Assembly: GCF_011397635.1 (NCBI RefSeq)
Contig: NC_064770.1
Span: 25,589,603-25,653,602 of the forward strand
Length of the DNA: 64,000 nt
Source of the DNA: Epinephelus fuscoguttatus
Lineage: Eukaryota > Chordata > Actinopteri > Perciformes > Serranidae
Reading direction: 5' to 3'
Shown here: positions 37,347-50,800 of the stretch, piece by piece
Layout of the letters: each line of letters begins with the position of its first letter
Position numbering within the stretch: position 1 is the first letter of the stretch
The notes under the pieces: generated by a model
Database searches by the model: none
What the model was told of the DNA's origin: nothing
Seen by the model: the letters and a program-made list of their open reading frames with translations, nothing else
Program-made: the position numbers and the translations under genes

Positions 37347-40090
37347 ATGCCTGCAGACTTTGATAAGGGAGCATATCCGGAGCCTCCGCGGCAGACTCCG
37401 GCTGAGAAGAAGGAGACAGGTCTGCCAAACCCGGCTCTGATTCTGACTAAACTCTTCTACTACTCCGTGGACCTTCCTGTCACCACATTTAGAGGTAAGC
37501 TAACAGAGCTAACCGTGCTAACAGGCTAGCACAACAACACAGCGTCCAGGAGACATGTTAATAGTGTTTTAAACCTTTTACGGTGCTATCACTGCTTCTT
37601 TCTTGCGAAATGTAACATTTAATGAATCACACTGTCCTAATTTGTTACAGTAATTGATTAACTGACGTATTTCGTTAGCTATGTGACGTTATGCTAGGTG
37701 TTGTGCTAGCTAGCGTCATTCTTGGACGCATCGAATCGCAGTACAACCTGCATGGTCTTGCGTAGGTTTGTCTTACTAATGCCCTGAACTGTTTTTCCCT
37801 CTCGTCCAGATGTTGTTGACAGCATCCGGTCTAAAAACAGGCCCGTCTACTACCACCAGAAGTTTCGCCGTGTTCCTGACCTGACAGAGTGCCAGGAGGG
37901 AGACTACGTCTGCTACTATGAGGCTGAGATGCAGTGGAGGAGAGACTAGTGAGTAACATGAAGGGATGCAGATGAGATTGGATGTATTCAGCCCGTTGGA
38001 CAAGATGCTCAATGGGTGATAATTAGTACAATTAGTATACATAGCACGTATACAAAATATACTGTTCACTTAGAATACAACATATACATGGTGGGATTAC
38101 TAACTGTACTAAGTGTCAAATGCCCTGCACCATCAGACATGGGCGGATTATAGGACAGTGGGCTCCTAGGAGCAAAAAATACAAACTTTGTGGTTGCTTT
38201 GCCCCCGTTTTGTAGTTGTTTTGTGTCTCTCTGCAGTTCCTTTGCATCTTTTTGAGGTCATTTTAAGTCTTTTCCTGGTCGATACAGAGGAAAATATATT
38301 TTCCTTGGTTAGTACATGCTAACTTTAGTGGCATTTTGCAGGTGAAGGCCAGGCCTTCCATGCTCCCACACCCCCAGGGCCCTCAAAAGCTTCACTTCCA
38401 CTTTGTGGCAATTCTGCATCACAATCTAAAGTAAAAGATGGGCAACTCCTGCATTTTTATCAAGTCGTGAAGCCCTGTCTTGTGGATTAGCCCTGTGCCA
38501 AGTCGTGGTGATGTCTTAACACACTGCAAACCTTGGAAAGGTTATCCCAGAATAGGATTAGTTGGTTTCTGGACCTGTGGATGAAATATCATGATGCATG
38601 AAGGCATGTGTTTTCTGCAGTGTGCACTGTACCTGATGGGCACCTGAAGGCAACAGGATATAAACACAATGTCAAGAGCGGAGGTGAAACTGGGGAGGTT
38701 AGCAGAGGCCCCATAGCTCAATTTTATCCATATTTTAGACAAATCTGTGTGTTCAGCTTTGAGACAACACAAAAATATCCCCATGCACAAAGCAAAGCAA
38801 GTTTCTCTGTATAGCACATTTGAGCAACAAGGTTATTCCACATGCTCTACTTAAAACATCACATCAATGTGCAAAAGAGACGCATTATAAAATGACGTTT
38901 ATATACAATTAAAACAGCCATTAAATAGCAAGAGATTAGAAAATAAATGCAGGCATAAAATACAAGACTAAAACGTACAGTAAAGTGTGAGAAATAAACA
39001 ATTATTTGTTTTGATAAAGTAAGCCATGGACCTATTTTTTGGTTTGGATAAGGAGGAACCTCAGCGGCCTGTACAGTGTGTGTAGCTGAATGGTTACAAA
39101 TCTTACCAGTGTCTTTTGGAAAATCTTTCCGGAAGTGTTGAAACGGTTGTGCAGCCCATACATTTGCATAGCTTTGGAATGTGATGTTCGACAATCACAT
39201 GTGTCTAATATTCATGTGCCCACAGATGTTTAGCCATGCATTAGTCCGGCCTCTTTTGAATAATAAGGCTTCCATCATAAGACAAAAGTAGGTGTAAAAA
39301 TGTGTATGTTTATAAGGACTCAAAAGTGAATCCATACACCTGTTAGATGGCTATAGCAGTCAGGGTGGAGATACAGTTGAGGAGTTTCATCCCGTGTCGT
39401 TGTCTTCACCTCTCAGCAAAGTGGACCAGGAGATTGTGAAGATAGTGCAGGAGCGTATGAGGGCCTGTCAGCAGAGAGAGGGAGCCAGCTACGAGCAGAA
39501 CTGTGCCAAAGAAATACAGCAGTTCAACGAGGCGACCAAGAGCTTCATGTCACGCTGTAAGTACTGCGCTGTTTGGAGCTTGGACACGTGAGGTGTAACA
39601 GGAAGAAATGTGGAAACATTTATGAATGCAACACACGTCCTGTTCTGTCACACTGGACTGTTGCCTGAATACAGTCACAAGATGTGTGTTATCGTACAAC
39701 AACAGTAAATCATGCAACACATATTGTTTGTTGTTGCCCTGAAACAGTTGTCAGAAGTATTTCTTTGGTTCCAGCTTTTGAAATGTGAGAATTTAATGCT
39801 CTTTTCAGTTTTTATATACATTTGACAAAAGAAATATAAAGCAATCACCTTTAGTTTTGGGAAATGGTGGACATTTTTCTGACGTTTTAATTACAGGAAA
39901 ATGAAAGTAATTACTTGTTGGACATTGGCATGCCTTATTTTGGCACTTAACTTTTTTGACTTCGACTACATGTGTTAAACTGATGATTGTCCTTTTTCCA
40001 GATGGAGACCTGGGAGCATACGCCAGTGGCAGAAAATGTCTAATGAAGCAAAAAGAGCGAATGATGGCTGCTCAGGCCCAGAGTGCTTAA
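37347..40090 (+). CDS. ndufb10: NADH:ubiquinone oxidoreductase subunit B10 (PDSW)
   Basis: Four exons: 37347-37494, 37810-37948, 39417-39556, 40002-40090, giving 171 aa (human 172). The protein has the YPEPPR N-terminal motif, FRRVPDLTEC, YEAEMQWRRDYKVDQEIV, CQQREG, QNCAKEI and DLGAYASGRKCLMKQKERM. These include the paired cysteines of the family, which form intramolecular disulfides in the intermembrane space. It is an accessory subunit of the complex I membrane arm, needed for assembly. I chose the ATG at 37347 because MPADFDKGAYPEPPR aligns with human MPDSWDKDVYPEPPR; the frame continues upstream without an ATG. An AATAAA lies at 40130-40135. It converges with rps2. Confidence 0.95.
38785..39000. 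repeat. Interspersed fish repeat in ndufb10 intron 2
   Basis: GCAAGTTTCTCTGTATAGCA and ATTAAAACAGCCATTAAATA match a widespread teleost repeat (GCAAGTTTATTTGTATAGCAC type). Class not assignable by eye. Confidence 0.45.
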
Positions 40091-40129
40091 AAACAGTTCC
40101 CTACAATCTGTCCTGTGTAATAATTGTAA

Positions 40130-40135
40130 AATAAA
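40130..40135 (+). terminator. Poly(A) signal, ndufb10
   Basis: AATAAA 40 bases after the stop codon. Confidence 0.7.
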
Positions 40136-40159
40136 ATGTTATGTGATAAATCATATCTG

Positions 40160-41275
40160 TTCATTCTGTCCTCAAAGTAACACACACACACCTAGCCATT
40201 TGTGACTGTGCATGCATGAATGTCTCAGTGCTGGAAAATTATTAATCAAGCTGTATGCAACTGTGCAAGTTGGTGCAGCAACTTTATATTGTCAAGTGAC
40301 TTTCATGAACAGTAAGAGTTTACTGGGTCTTTAGAACAACCACAAGTGATGGAGGATGAACAGCTTTTCTCTTTTAGATGTTAGCTGAAATAATCAATAC
40401 ACCTTCAGGAATAGGGGTTCACAGAGAATTTGTCAGATTGTTACCTGTACAGTGTTCCCTCACTTAACTCGACATATTTTACTTTGTCAAGGTGTCTGCA
40501 TGTGACACTTGAATTTAATCCTTTTAAGACACTTGAGATTATTTTTAATCAAATATATTACAGATTTTTGGACAAATCTTACGCTTACTCAAGCATTGCA
40601 GATAAATATGAAGTTCTGTTTAGACGCAATTTTATAAAGGAATCCAGTTATGAGTTACATTAATTACATTTCACCAACAGTTTTAAGTATATGTATGAAA
40701 TGAGGTTCAGTGGTAGATTTAAAGATTTAAAATATCTGCGTGGACTCACTTATTTTGATAAAATGAAATTTAAAAAAATGGTTAAGTTCAATTAAGTATT
40801 TGTGGTAATTAAGGCCTCTCAAACTGAAGACAATCTAATGACTTAACATCTAATTGACAATTTAGGTAAGGACACTGGACACTTTTGGACCTGCAGTTTT
40901 CAATTTAAGCATTTAATTTGCTTAATTAGCCAGATTCCTGGTCTGGTCATTTTAACCATTAAAAAAAAACAAACAAAAAAACACCTCACTTGAGCTTCCT
41001 CAGGTTATTGTATCATCAATATCACAGCATACTGGTATCAGTGATATAATTACATACTTGAAAGAGGACCCTTACACACCATCCACCCCTAAGTGCCAAT
41101 GTTCATAGTAAAAAGTCTGGCTGAAATACAAATATTTCACCTGTTGACATTTCACTGTGCTCCTATCGTCATTTTTTTAATTACTGGGCTTAGAGGTGCT
41201 CCTTGATATTGAGCAACAGCCCTGTTTTGTCATCAGTTATGCACAAGTAATACATGACACACGTAATTTGTTTCA
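40160..41275. other. Convergent spacer ndufb10/rps2
   Basis: About 1.1 kb of AT-rich DNA between the two poly(A) sites. No exon, RNA gene or named repeat recognised. Confidence 0.45.
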
Positions 41276-41309
41276 GAACGTTTATTCAACGATTCTCTGT
41301 ACAAAAAGT

Positions 41310-43510
<2,201 letters not shown>

Positions 43511-43825
43511 TTGCTGTTAGACAAAAGACAGATAAAAATGAGTATCTCCTGTAAAAGCTACAGCGAAAGCTAGCAAACACATGTGTAACCACCCCGTTTA
43601 TCTCACAGAAAACGACCACCGCCGCCATGTTTAACCGTGAGGACTTTTCTTCAATATTTTCAAATATATCTCAAATTCTGCCACATTGTACTCGGAAATA
43701 CAAACAAGGTTTTGAAATTAAATATCTATGTGTAGCTTTGTAAGTATAACAAATATATTAGGCGGGAGGATGTGTGAGATAAAGTAGGATTTTGATCGGA
43801 AAATGCGGGCTTCCGTCCAACTTAC

Positions 43826-43848
43826 GTGATCGTTTAAACAGGAAGAAG
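43826..43848 (-). promoter_or_regulatory. rps2: rps2 transcription start with 5'TOP and short leader exon
   Basis: The minus-strand start CTTCTTCCTG, a C followed by a pyrimidine run (5' terminal oligopyrimidine), lies 31 bases downstream of the TATA box. It gives a 23-nt non-coding exon ending in the donor GATCAC|gtaagttg (43826/43825). The next exon begins CAAATGG at 43513, after the acceptor taacag. TOP leaders put ribosomal-protein mRNAs under mTOR/LARP1 translational control. Confidence 0.65.
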
Positions 43849-43869
43849 AACCACGAGAAGTCTCGCCGG

Positions 43870-43880
43870 CTTTTATATAG
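43870..43880 (-). promoter_or_regulatory. rps2: TATA box of rps2
   Basis: CTATATAAAAG on the minus strand, 31 bases before the inferred TOP start. Confidence 0.65.
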
Positions 43881-44302
43881 CGGTTTTATCGCGAGATTTC
43901 CTCCAAGACTAAAATGGCTAACTACTGCCCCCTAGCGGCAATCCCTCACTGGGGGAATTCAGTTTTAAAAAGTTGATACTGATTTTACGTTATATATTCT
44001 AGATGACCGTGGTAATATTTTAGCATGTCAAAAAACAAACAAAAATAAAAACAAAGAAAACAAAACTAGTCATTAACATAGCTCCCTTCCAGTGAAAAGC
44101 GCTGGAACTGAAACACTGCTCTGTTGGAGGACATCATTTTGTTTTACTTTGTTTCTGATACAATTTTCAATAATATAGATTTAATGTATTTATTCAGTAA
44201 GCACACTGATAGTGCCCTGTTTTGCATTATTGAGGAAACTTGCTGAAAAATGAAACTCTCCTCTTGAATGATCATCAGGATGACAGTGTAGATGTTAAAT
44301 AA
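43881..44302. other. Spacer between rps2 promoter and rnf151 3' end
   Basis: About 420 bases with no gene. It holds rps2 upstream sequence (TCGCGAGA at 43889-43896, which matches a palindromic ZBTB33/TCGCGAGA-type motif) and then AT-rich spacer. Confidence 0.45.
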
Positions 44303-44308
44303 TTTATT
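44303..44308 (-). terminator. Poly(A) signal, rnf151
   Basis: TTTATT on the plus strand is AATAAA on the minus strand, about 160 bases after the rnf151 stop. Confidence 0.55.
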
Positions 44309-44465
44309 TACAAAATAGATGAAAATACAGCACAAAAATTGTTACAATTTCACTCTTTTTAATCATGTACCATATTCTAAAAACACACACCTTCAAAGTG
44401 ATGAACACATGCAGATATTATACACAGCAGTAGCCAACCAGCAGCAGTACTAACTAACTCGTCCC

Positions 44466-47184
44466 TCAGCAGTTGCTGTTGTTGCTACTTGGAGTCCCCC
44501 CAGAGCTGCCACTGCTCTCTCCGAGGTCCTCCTCCTCTACCTCGTGCAGGTCGTCCATCACCTCCAGGCTCTCGCAGATCAGCCCTATCTGCCTCTTCAT
44601 GTGGGCCATGGTGCTCTGCATCCTCCTCATCTTCCTCTGCAGGGCGGTGGCGATGGCCCTGTGGTTCCTCTGTCTGACTTCGTACTCCTGCCTCAGCTGC
44701 TTGTAGCAGTTGTGTTGAGCCTGGGTGCGGTGGGAGAGGATCGTCCCGCAGCCCATGTGGCATGGCTGACGCCAGTGTTCGCAGTGGCGTGCGTGGGTGT
44801 CCAGGTCCCTGCGGAGGAGCTGCGCCCGGCAGCCCTGGTATGGACAGGGGATGAGCTCGTAGAGGCAGCTCATGCTGTGGCAGTACTGCTCCGAGAGGGA
44901 GAAGGTCTCTGCACAACCACGGATCTCATTCTTGCACTGTAAGAGGCCAGATACAGAGAAACAGAAAGAAATCAATGCCACATGACACACATACATCTGC
45001 AGCACACTTCTCAACTGGAAATACTGTTGGGTGACTTTATTATTCAAGCAGATAACTATGCAAGCGTTATCAGCAAAGTGTACTTAAAGTTTACTCATCA
45101 TCTATTGAAAAATGGTCCCAGTGAGTTTAATAGTATCATATATTATGGGCCTGTTACTCAGGTATAAATACTGATACACAAATGTGTAAGTAGCATTTTT
45201 CAGCACATGTGGATCTAATTCTAACTATTTTATGAACTGTTGAAAAGTCAAACATCATATTTCTTAGGCTCATCATTTATTTTGTATGTCCAATCTGTAA
45301 AGTAACCAGTAACCTAAGCTGTCAAATACATGTAGTGATATTTAAAGTACATTATTTACCCCGGAAATGTAGTAAAGTACAAAATTTCTGACATTTTACA
45401 GAATAATTGATTAATTGATTAGCTAAAAAAAAATTATGGATGGCTTTTTTATACATTCATGATGGATAAAGGTTCATGAAAGTGAAAAACATTACTCGGA
45501 CTAACTTAAAGTTTTGCCCGAGGCTGTATGTTCTCAAATGACATCTCACTATGAAGCCAGGTACTTAAGTCAGACCGGTGTAATGGTGGGAAAGCAAATT
45601 ATAATGAGAAACAGGAGGAAACCAGGTGAGCTGTGTTTGAAGGAATGGTTCACAGAGCTGGCAAAAGTTGCATCATATAAACAAATCTCTTTCAGCTCCA
45701 AGGACATGACGGAGAAATATGTGGCCAAGTGGAGAAGCTACTTGGAGTATTGCTGGAGTTGATGTATCTTGAAGTGAATCATACACCTGCGTGGTGCTGT
45801 GTTGCACACATTTTGAGTGTCTGAGCCCATTTGCTGTTCGTGGATCAGAGAAGATTGTGGTGCGTATTTATAGTTTTCAAAAATTCTTGTGTATTGTTAA
45901 AAAGTTAAATAAAATATTAATGATAAAAAAGATGGATGTATTAATTGATCATGAAATGAATGTTAGTTTAACTGCTATAGCTGCAGATATTTATCACTTA
46001 AAGGGCCACAGTCACATCATGACTGTAACCATAACCACATGAATACGCCCTATGAACCAGTTCACAAGACAAGATAAACACCCAGTGTAAAACCCACAGT
46101 GGACCCCTTTACAGACCCCCTCCCTAGAGCTTCAAGAGATAGTGAAGGGCCACTTTTTAGGCCTTCTCCCAAAGTACTAATGTAGCCACTGAATTACTAA
46201 AACAAGAGCTGTCACAATTACACTACATAACTCTGACTATGATTTATAAATATACAGCTTCTATTTTCAGTTTCCTACCTTGATCTTCATGCGTCCAATA
46301 GATTTGCTCAGCTTGAACATGACAAAGATCAAGCTCGGGTTAACAGGCTTCCTGCAGCAAGGACAGGTCTCCTGCCTATAGAGGATAAACAACAGTTAGT
46401 CCTGTTCTTCCGTATTGGACCAGACATGAATAACAATCCAATACAGTATGGTTTAATACTATTTTTTTCCATCCATGTTTTGTACCTCTTCAGCCACTGT
46501 AAGATGCATTTCTTACAGAAGATGTGGTGGCATGCGGCTCTTACTGGACACCTGAGGACCCCCTGGCATATGGTGCAGATCAGATCGTAGTCTGGAGTGT
46601 CCACAAACAGCTCCACGTCATAGCCCCCGCTCTGTGTTGACACCTCTGGGTCCGCCTGAGTGTGGCCAAATAAATATTCCGGGTTATCATAAAGTATTGT
46701 TTTTATTTCAGGGAGACATTAAAGGGCAGAGTTGTGTGAGGTGAGAAGATAGACAAACTGTGTCCCCTGCATTTTTTTTTTGTAAAACATGGCTCCACAG
46801 TTGGCTGCAACATGCCCACAGTGTTTTCAACATAAAGGCAACAGATGACAAACAGAATTGTTCTGGAAAGTCATATGACTGATACATGATCACGAAAAGC
46901 AGGTGTAATTCTTTAAATATGTTTTTCCACAACAAAACATGAGGTAGTAAACACATGGCATTATTTTCTTATTGTTTTTTTTATTTGGGTCTAATATTCA
47001 ATTTAAATAAATTACCATGAAACTCACTCAGGATTATGTATTTCTGAGGAAAGGAAATTTCAGAGTTCACCAGAGATATAAGAAAAGTAGCTGTTATGTC
47101 TAATAGCATCACACTTATAACACAATATTGATAAATACATTTAAGATTAAGACAATAAAACAAAAGCTGTTGTCTACTCACCAT
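44466..47184 (-). CDS. rnf151: RING finger protein 151
   Basis: Four coding exons (high to low): 47184-47182 (ATG only), 46655-46486, 46375-46279, 44936-44466, giving 246 aa (human 245). A C3HC4 RING occupies residues about 27-67 (CTICQGVL...[23 protein letters not shown]). TRAF-type zinc-finger motifs follow (CKNEIRGC, CPYQGCRAQLLRRDLDTHARHC, MGCGTILSHRTQAQHNC), then a predicted coiled coil (RKMRRMQSTMAHMKRQI) and an acidic, Ser-rich tail. RING plus TRAF fingers suggests an E3 ubiquitin ligase. Mammalian RNF151 is testis-enriched and linked to dysbindin and acrosome formation; fish function is inferred only. Intron 3 contains a LINE-1 3' end. It is divergent from tbl3. Confidence 0.92.
45500..45930 (+). 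mobile_element. LINE (L1-like) 3' fragment
   Basis: An 82-aa plus-strand frame at 45514-45759 (VGKQIIMRNRRKPGELCLKE, WFTELAKVASYKQISF, EKYVAKWRSYLEYCWS, stop) resembles the extreme C-terminus of L1-type ORF2 proteins. These carry a K..I...W....P....W..E......LEK..F motif and end ..W..Y.. The following 150 bases are AT-rich and end in an AATAAAATATTAATGATAAA-type tail, consistent with a 5'-truncated copy inserted in rnf151 intron 3, antisense to it. Motif memory only. Confidence 0.5.
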
Positions 47185-47874
47185 GACAATCTCCTCTCCT
47201 CACCGTGTTTCCATTCCCGGCGCTGGTTTACTCCATATCGGTCCACTCACAAGTCACACACCCGCGTTATCAATACAACACACACATGAACATTCCTGAC
47301 AAAACATGAAGGAGGGACCGTTTGCCTGTGTGTCTGTGTGTGTGTGTGTGTGGGTGTGAGGGAGTGTGTGTGTGTGCGGACAAATGAAAACAGTAAATTA
47401 TGAAAACGGAGGGCAGATAATGGCGCTCATTATGAAGCGCGTCCTTTCCCTGCTGTTCTAGCATCAAAGCTCAGCCTCCACGCGTCAAACAGGAACTTTT
47501 GAGCATGAATAGCTCCGGCTGGCTCTATTGTTGTGAGCCTCGCGGACTAAATTTAAAAATGAAAGTGAATTTAGAGACTCTCTTTATCAAAAAACATTCA
47601 CCCTTTATACTTCTACGCTTATTTTCCCCTTAAAATGCTAGTTTACACGCTTTTTAATAGCATTTCTATCTGTTTACATGCTGTCAATAGAAGTGGGATT
47701 CCCTCTGACCAATCACAGCCCAGTGCGCTCCGATGACGTACAATGTGTGCGACTCGGGTATCAACATGCGGGATGGATGTGTTGACTGCAGCCAACGTGC
47801 GAAGTGAGGAATAAGTTAATTTACATCACCATAGCTGCCAAAATATTTCGGTTTTGGCCTTTCTCGTGAGCAAG
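47185..47874. promoter_or_regulatory. Divergent rnf151-tbl3 promoter region
   Basis: 690 bases separate the two start codons on opposite strands. It holds an inverted-CCAAT-type GACCAATCACAG at 47708-47719, a CRE-like TGACGTA at 47733-47739 and a GT-rich microsatellite (47330-47377). No TATA box is seen near either end. Shared control is an inference from the layout. Confidence 0.5.
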
Positions 47875-50800
47875 ATGGCAAACACCAACCTTCAGTTCAA
47901 AACAAAGTAAGTTTTTAACGCGTCGCACGTGCAGGCTGCAAACCTAGTTAGCAGGCTAACACAAGCTAGGCTAAAGTGTCAGTGAAATTTGGTGTAACTT
48001 GTAGTTATATTCCTGTTGTTTCTTTGCAGTTATGTTGTTGAGAGCAAGATTGAACCGTTTTACAAAGGAGGAAAAGTGCAGGTGAGTTTTCAGACGTGTG
48101 TTTTGTGTCAAATGTGTTGCTAAAATGAATGTGTGAAATTGTCCCTAAAGGGCTCCAGTGATTTAATATTGCACTGCCATAACACGGCGGACTTAGGGAC
48201 TGTTCTGTACCTATAAGAGCAGGGGAGTGGCTTTTTTTCTTAATTTTGAATCGTGACCCTCTCTAAATCTACAAATATTTTTTATTGAGCCTCCCTAAGC
48301 GACTGGAAAAATGTATGACCCTCCCTCCACCATAAATTAGTTACTAGATTTTAAAACTTACCTTTTGATGTTCAAAAGTTGAAAGTTAAAAATTGGAGAG
48401 TTACAAAAAAATCCCTGGTTTTAAACTCTCCCTGGGATTTTGATGAAATATCGCCACTTAAAGCTCAGATTTGGTTTGGGGTTTTTTTCTGATGATCAGA
48501 AATGTGAAAATCCAATAATAATTTCTGTTTTTATAGTTTCTGGCTATGATAAACGGAAAAAATATATACAAATACAGCTATTTACATGTGTATGCCAGTC
48601 CTCTATGCCAAAATATAAGACATAAGTCTCCCCCTCAGTGTTTAAAAAATTATTTGACATGCCTCCCCCTTTCTGTACCACCCACTCCCCTCTCATAAAT
48701 AATGAACAGTCCCTTACAAGTGACAGATTAAAACAAATATGGTCAAAAATTATGCTTTAAGCTGACCCTTTAACCTCTCTGTCTGTTTGTTTTTCAGATC
48801 AGCAAAGATGAAAAGTTCATCTTTTGCACTTGTGGATCACGTGTCAATGTTTTAGAGATCAGCACAGGGAAGATTGTCCACTGTGTTGAGCATGTGAGTA
48901 CACTGTATGCGTGTTTACCTTTCTATAGGTGGGCGATATGGCCTCTGAAATAATATCACTATATTTCAGGATATTTTGCGATAATGATATTCTTGATGAT
49001 AGGACAAAATACTGAAAAATATTTTAGAATTAAGTGTAAGAACATTTCATTGCAACAAATATCTAAACACACATTATTTCTCAGTTCTTTAGTTTGTAAC
49101 AGTCATCATCCTCTGTGTCTTGTCTGTCCATATTTCAATTGCAGGATGATCAAGAGGACATCACATCTTTCGCACTCAGCTGTGATGATGAGGTAAAAGT
49201 ACTTCAGCTGCCTGTCGTTACTTCAGTCAGTTCTCATGGTGTGAATTCATCATATCAGCCCATAAAAAAGCATTAAGTATGTGAGTATTGTCTCTGCTCT
49301 GTGTCCCCTCCTCAGATGCTGGTAACAGCCAGTAGAGCTCTGCTGCTGAAGCAGTGGGACTGGAAGCAAGCTCAGTGCACTCGCTCCTGGAGGGCCATTC
49401 ACACTGTTCCTGTGGCTAGTATGACCTTTGACTCCACCTCTACGCTCCTGGCTACAGGTCAGCGATGAATGACAATAACTTGTGTCTTTTGTGTCCCTTG
49501 TTTCTGCCTGATTTCTGCTGCGTGGACAGTTTGCTGAGTTTTGTCTTCTTGTTGTCTTGCAGGTGGCTGTGATGGCACTATAAAGCTCTGGGATGTGGTG
49601 AAGCAGTACTGCACCCACAATCTTAAAGGGTCATCTGGCGTTGTACAGTAAGTTCACGTATATAAGAACAAGAAACGCTTTTGACAATACGTATGTACAG
49701 AAGTTGTGTTAAAAAAAAACCTTAATACTCGGAAAAGGGACGATCAGTGTGTCATTCCTACTTTCTTTTTCGTATCTTACTTTGAGAAACATTTTTCTAC
49801 GCAAGCTTTTTTTTTGTCATTTAAAAAAGAAGCTGAAGTCTAAAGACAGGCAGTACTGCTATCTTTGTCTTGATGAAATAGTCTAAGATGGCAACATTGG
49901 GATTTAAATCAGAAGCTATTTAATAAATCAGAAGGATGAATAAGATTGCATTTGACGAGACATTAAATGTCAACTCTCGGGACTATGAATACATTTCATG
50001 TGTATGGAAGTTCAGTATCCAGCCTGCTTCTTGAATAATCAGCGTTGCTAAAGTGAGGAATTAATAGAAGGTTAAATAATAAGAATTGCTTTAGGCATTT
50101 AAAGAACATTTGTTTTTTTATCTGCAACGACTTTATCAATTAGGATATCATCTTTGTTTGATTTGATGTAATTTGAAGACCAGCAAATCACATGTTCAGA
50201 TATTCCAATACTGGACTGTTTTTAGAGTAAGTGTCTTGCGGTTGGGCTGACTTTATACAAATGAGCAGAGAGGTGTAAACATGAAGTTATACAGATTGAC
50301 AGGTAACTGCTTAATTGGACAACTTTGTGATTGTCCTCCTGCATCATCAGGACCCACGTGACAAGATCAAATTTCAGTGACTGACAGATGGTTACACAGG
50401 ACTTAAATGCTTCTGAAGTGTATAGTATTTATCTTTGGTGTCACAAAGAGCTCACATAGAAGTAATTGATTGTAAACATTATTAGTATTTTTAGACTGCA
50501 AATCAACTGCATGGTATGAGTAATGACTAACACAGAGACAGAGTGATCTTATACAGTGGTAATTTGGGGCTTTTTACTGTGGCTCACTGTCACACATTTT
50601 TAATGGACTTAATGAACTGACAAAGTACATGGAGTCAGATACAATCATGGCAGTTTAAGCAGCTTTTTAACAAAGAAAATACCCTCGCTGACGTGCATAT
50701 GTGTTACCGTGGTTACGTATGCATTAGCACAAATAGTTTATAGGCTATACATTACCTTTATATGGATCAGTTATAAGATCGTGGACAGATTTTCCAATCA

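Noticed and set aside
44489-44942. Several open frames up to 143 aa on both strands
   Set aside because: They are shadows of the GC-rich final rnf151 exon.
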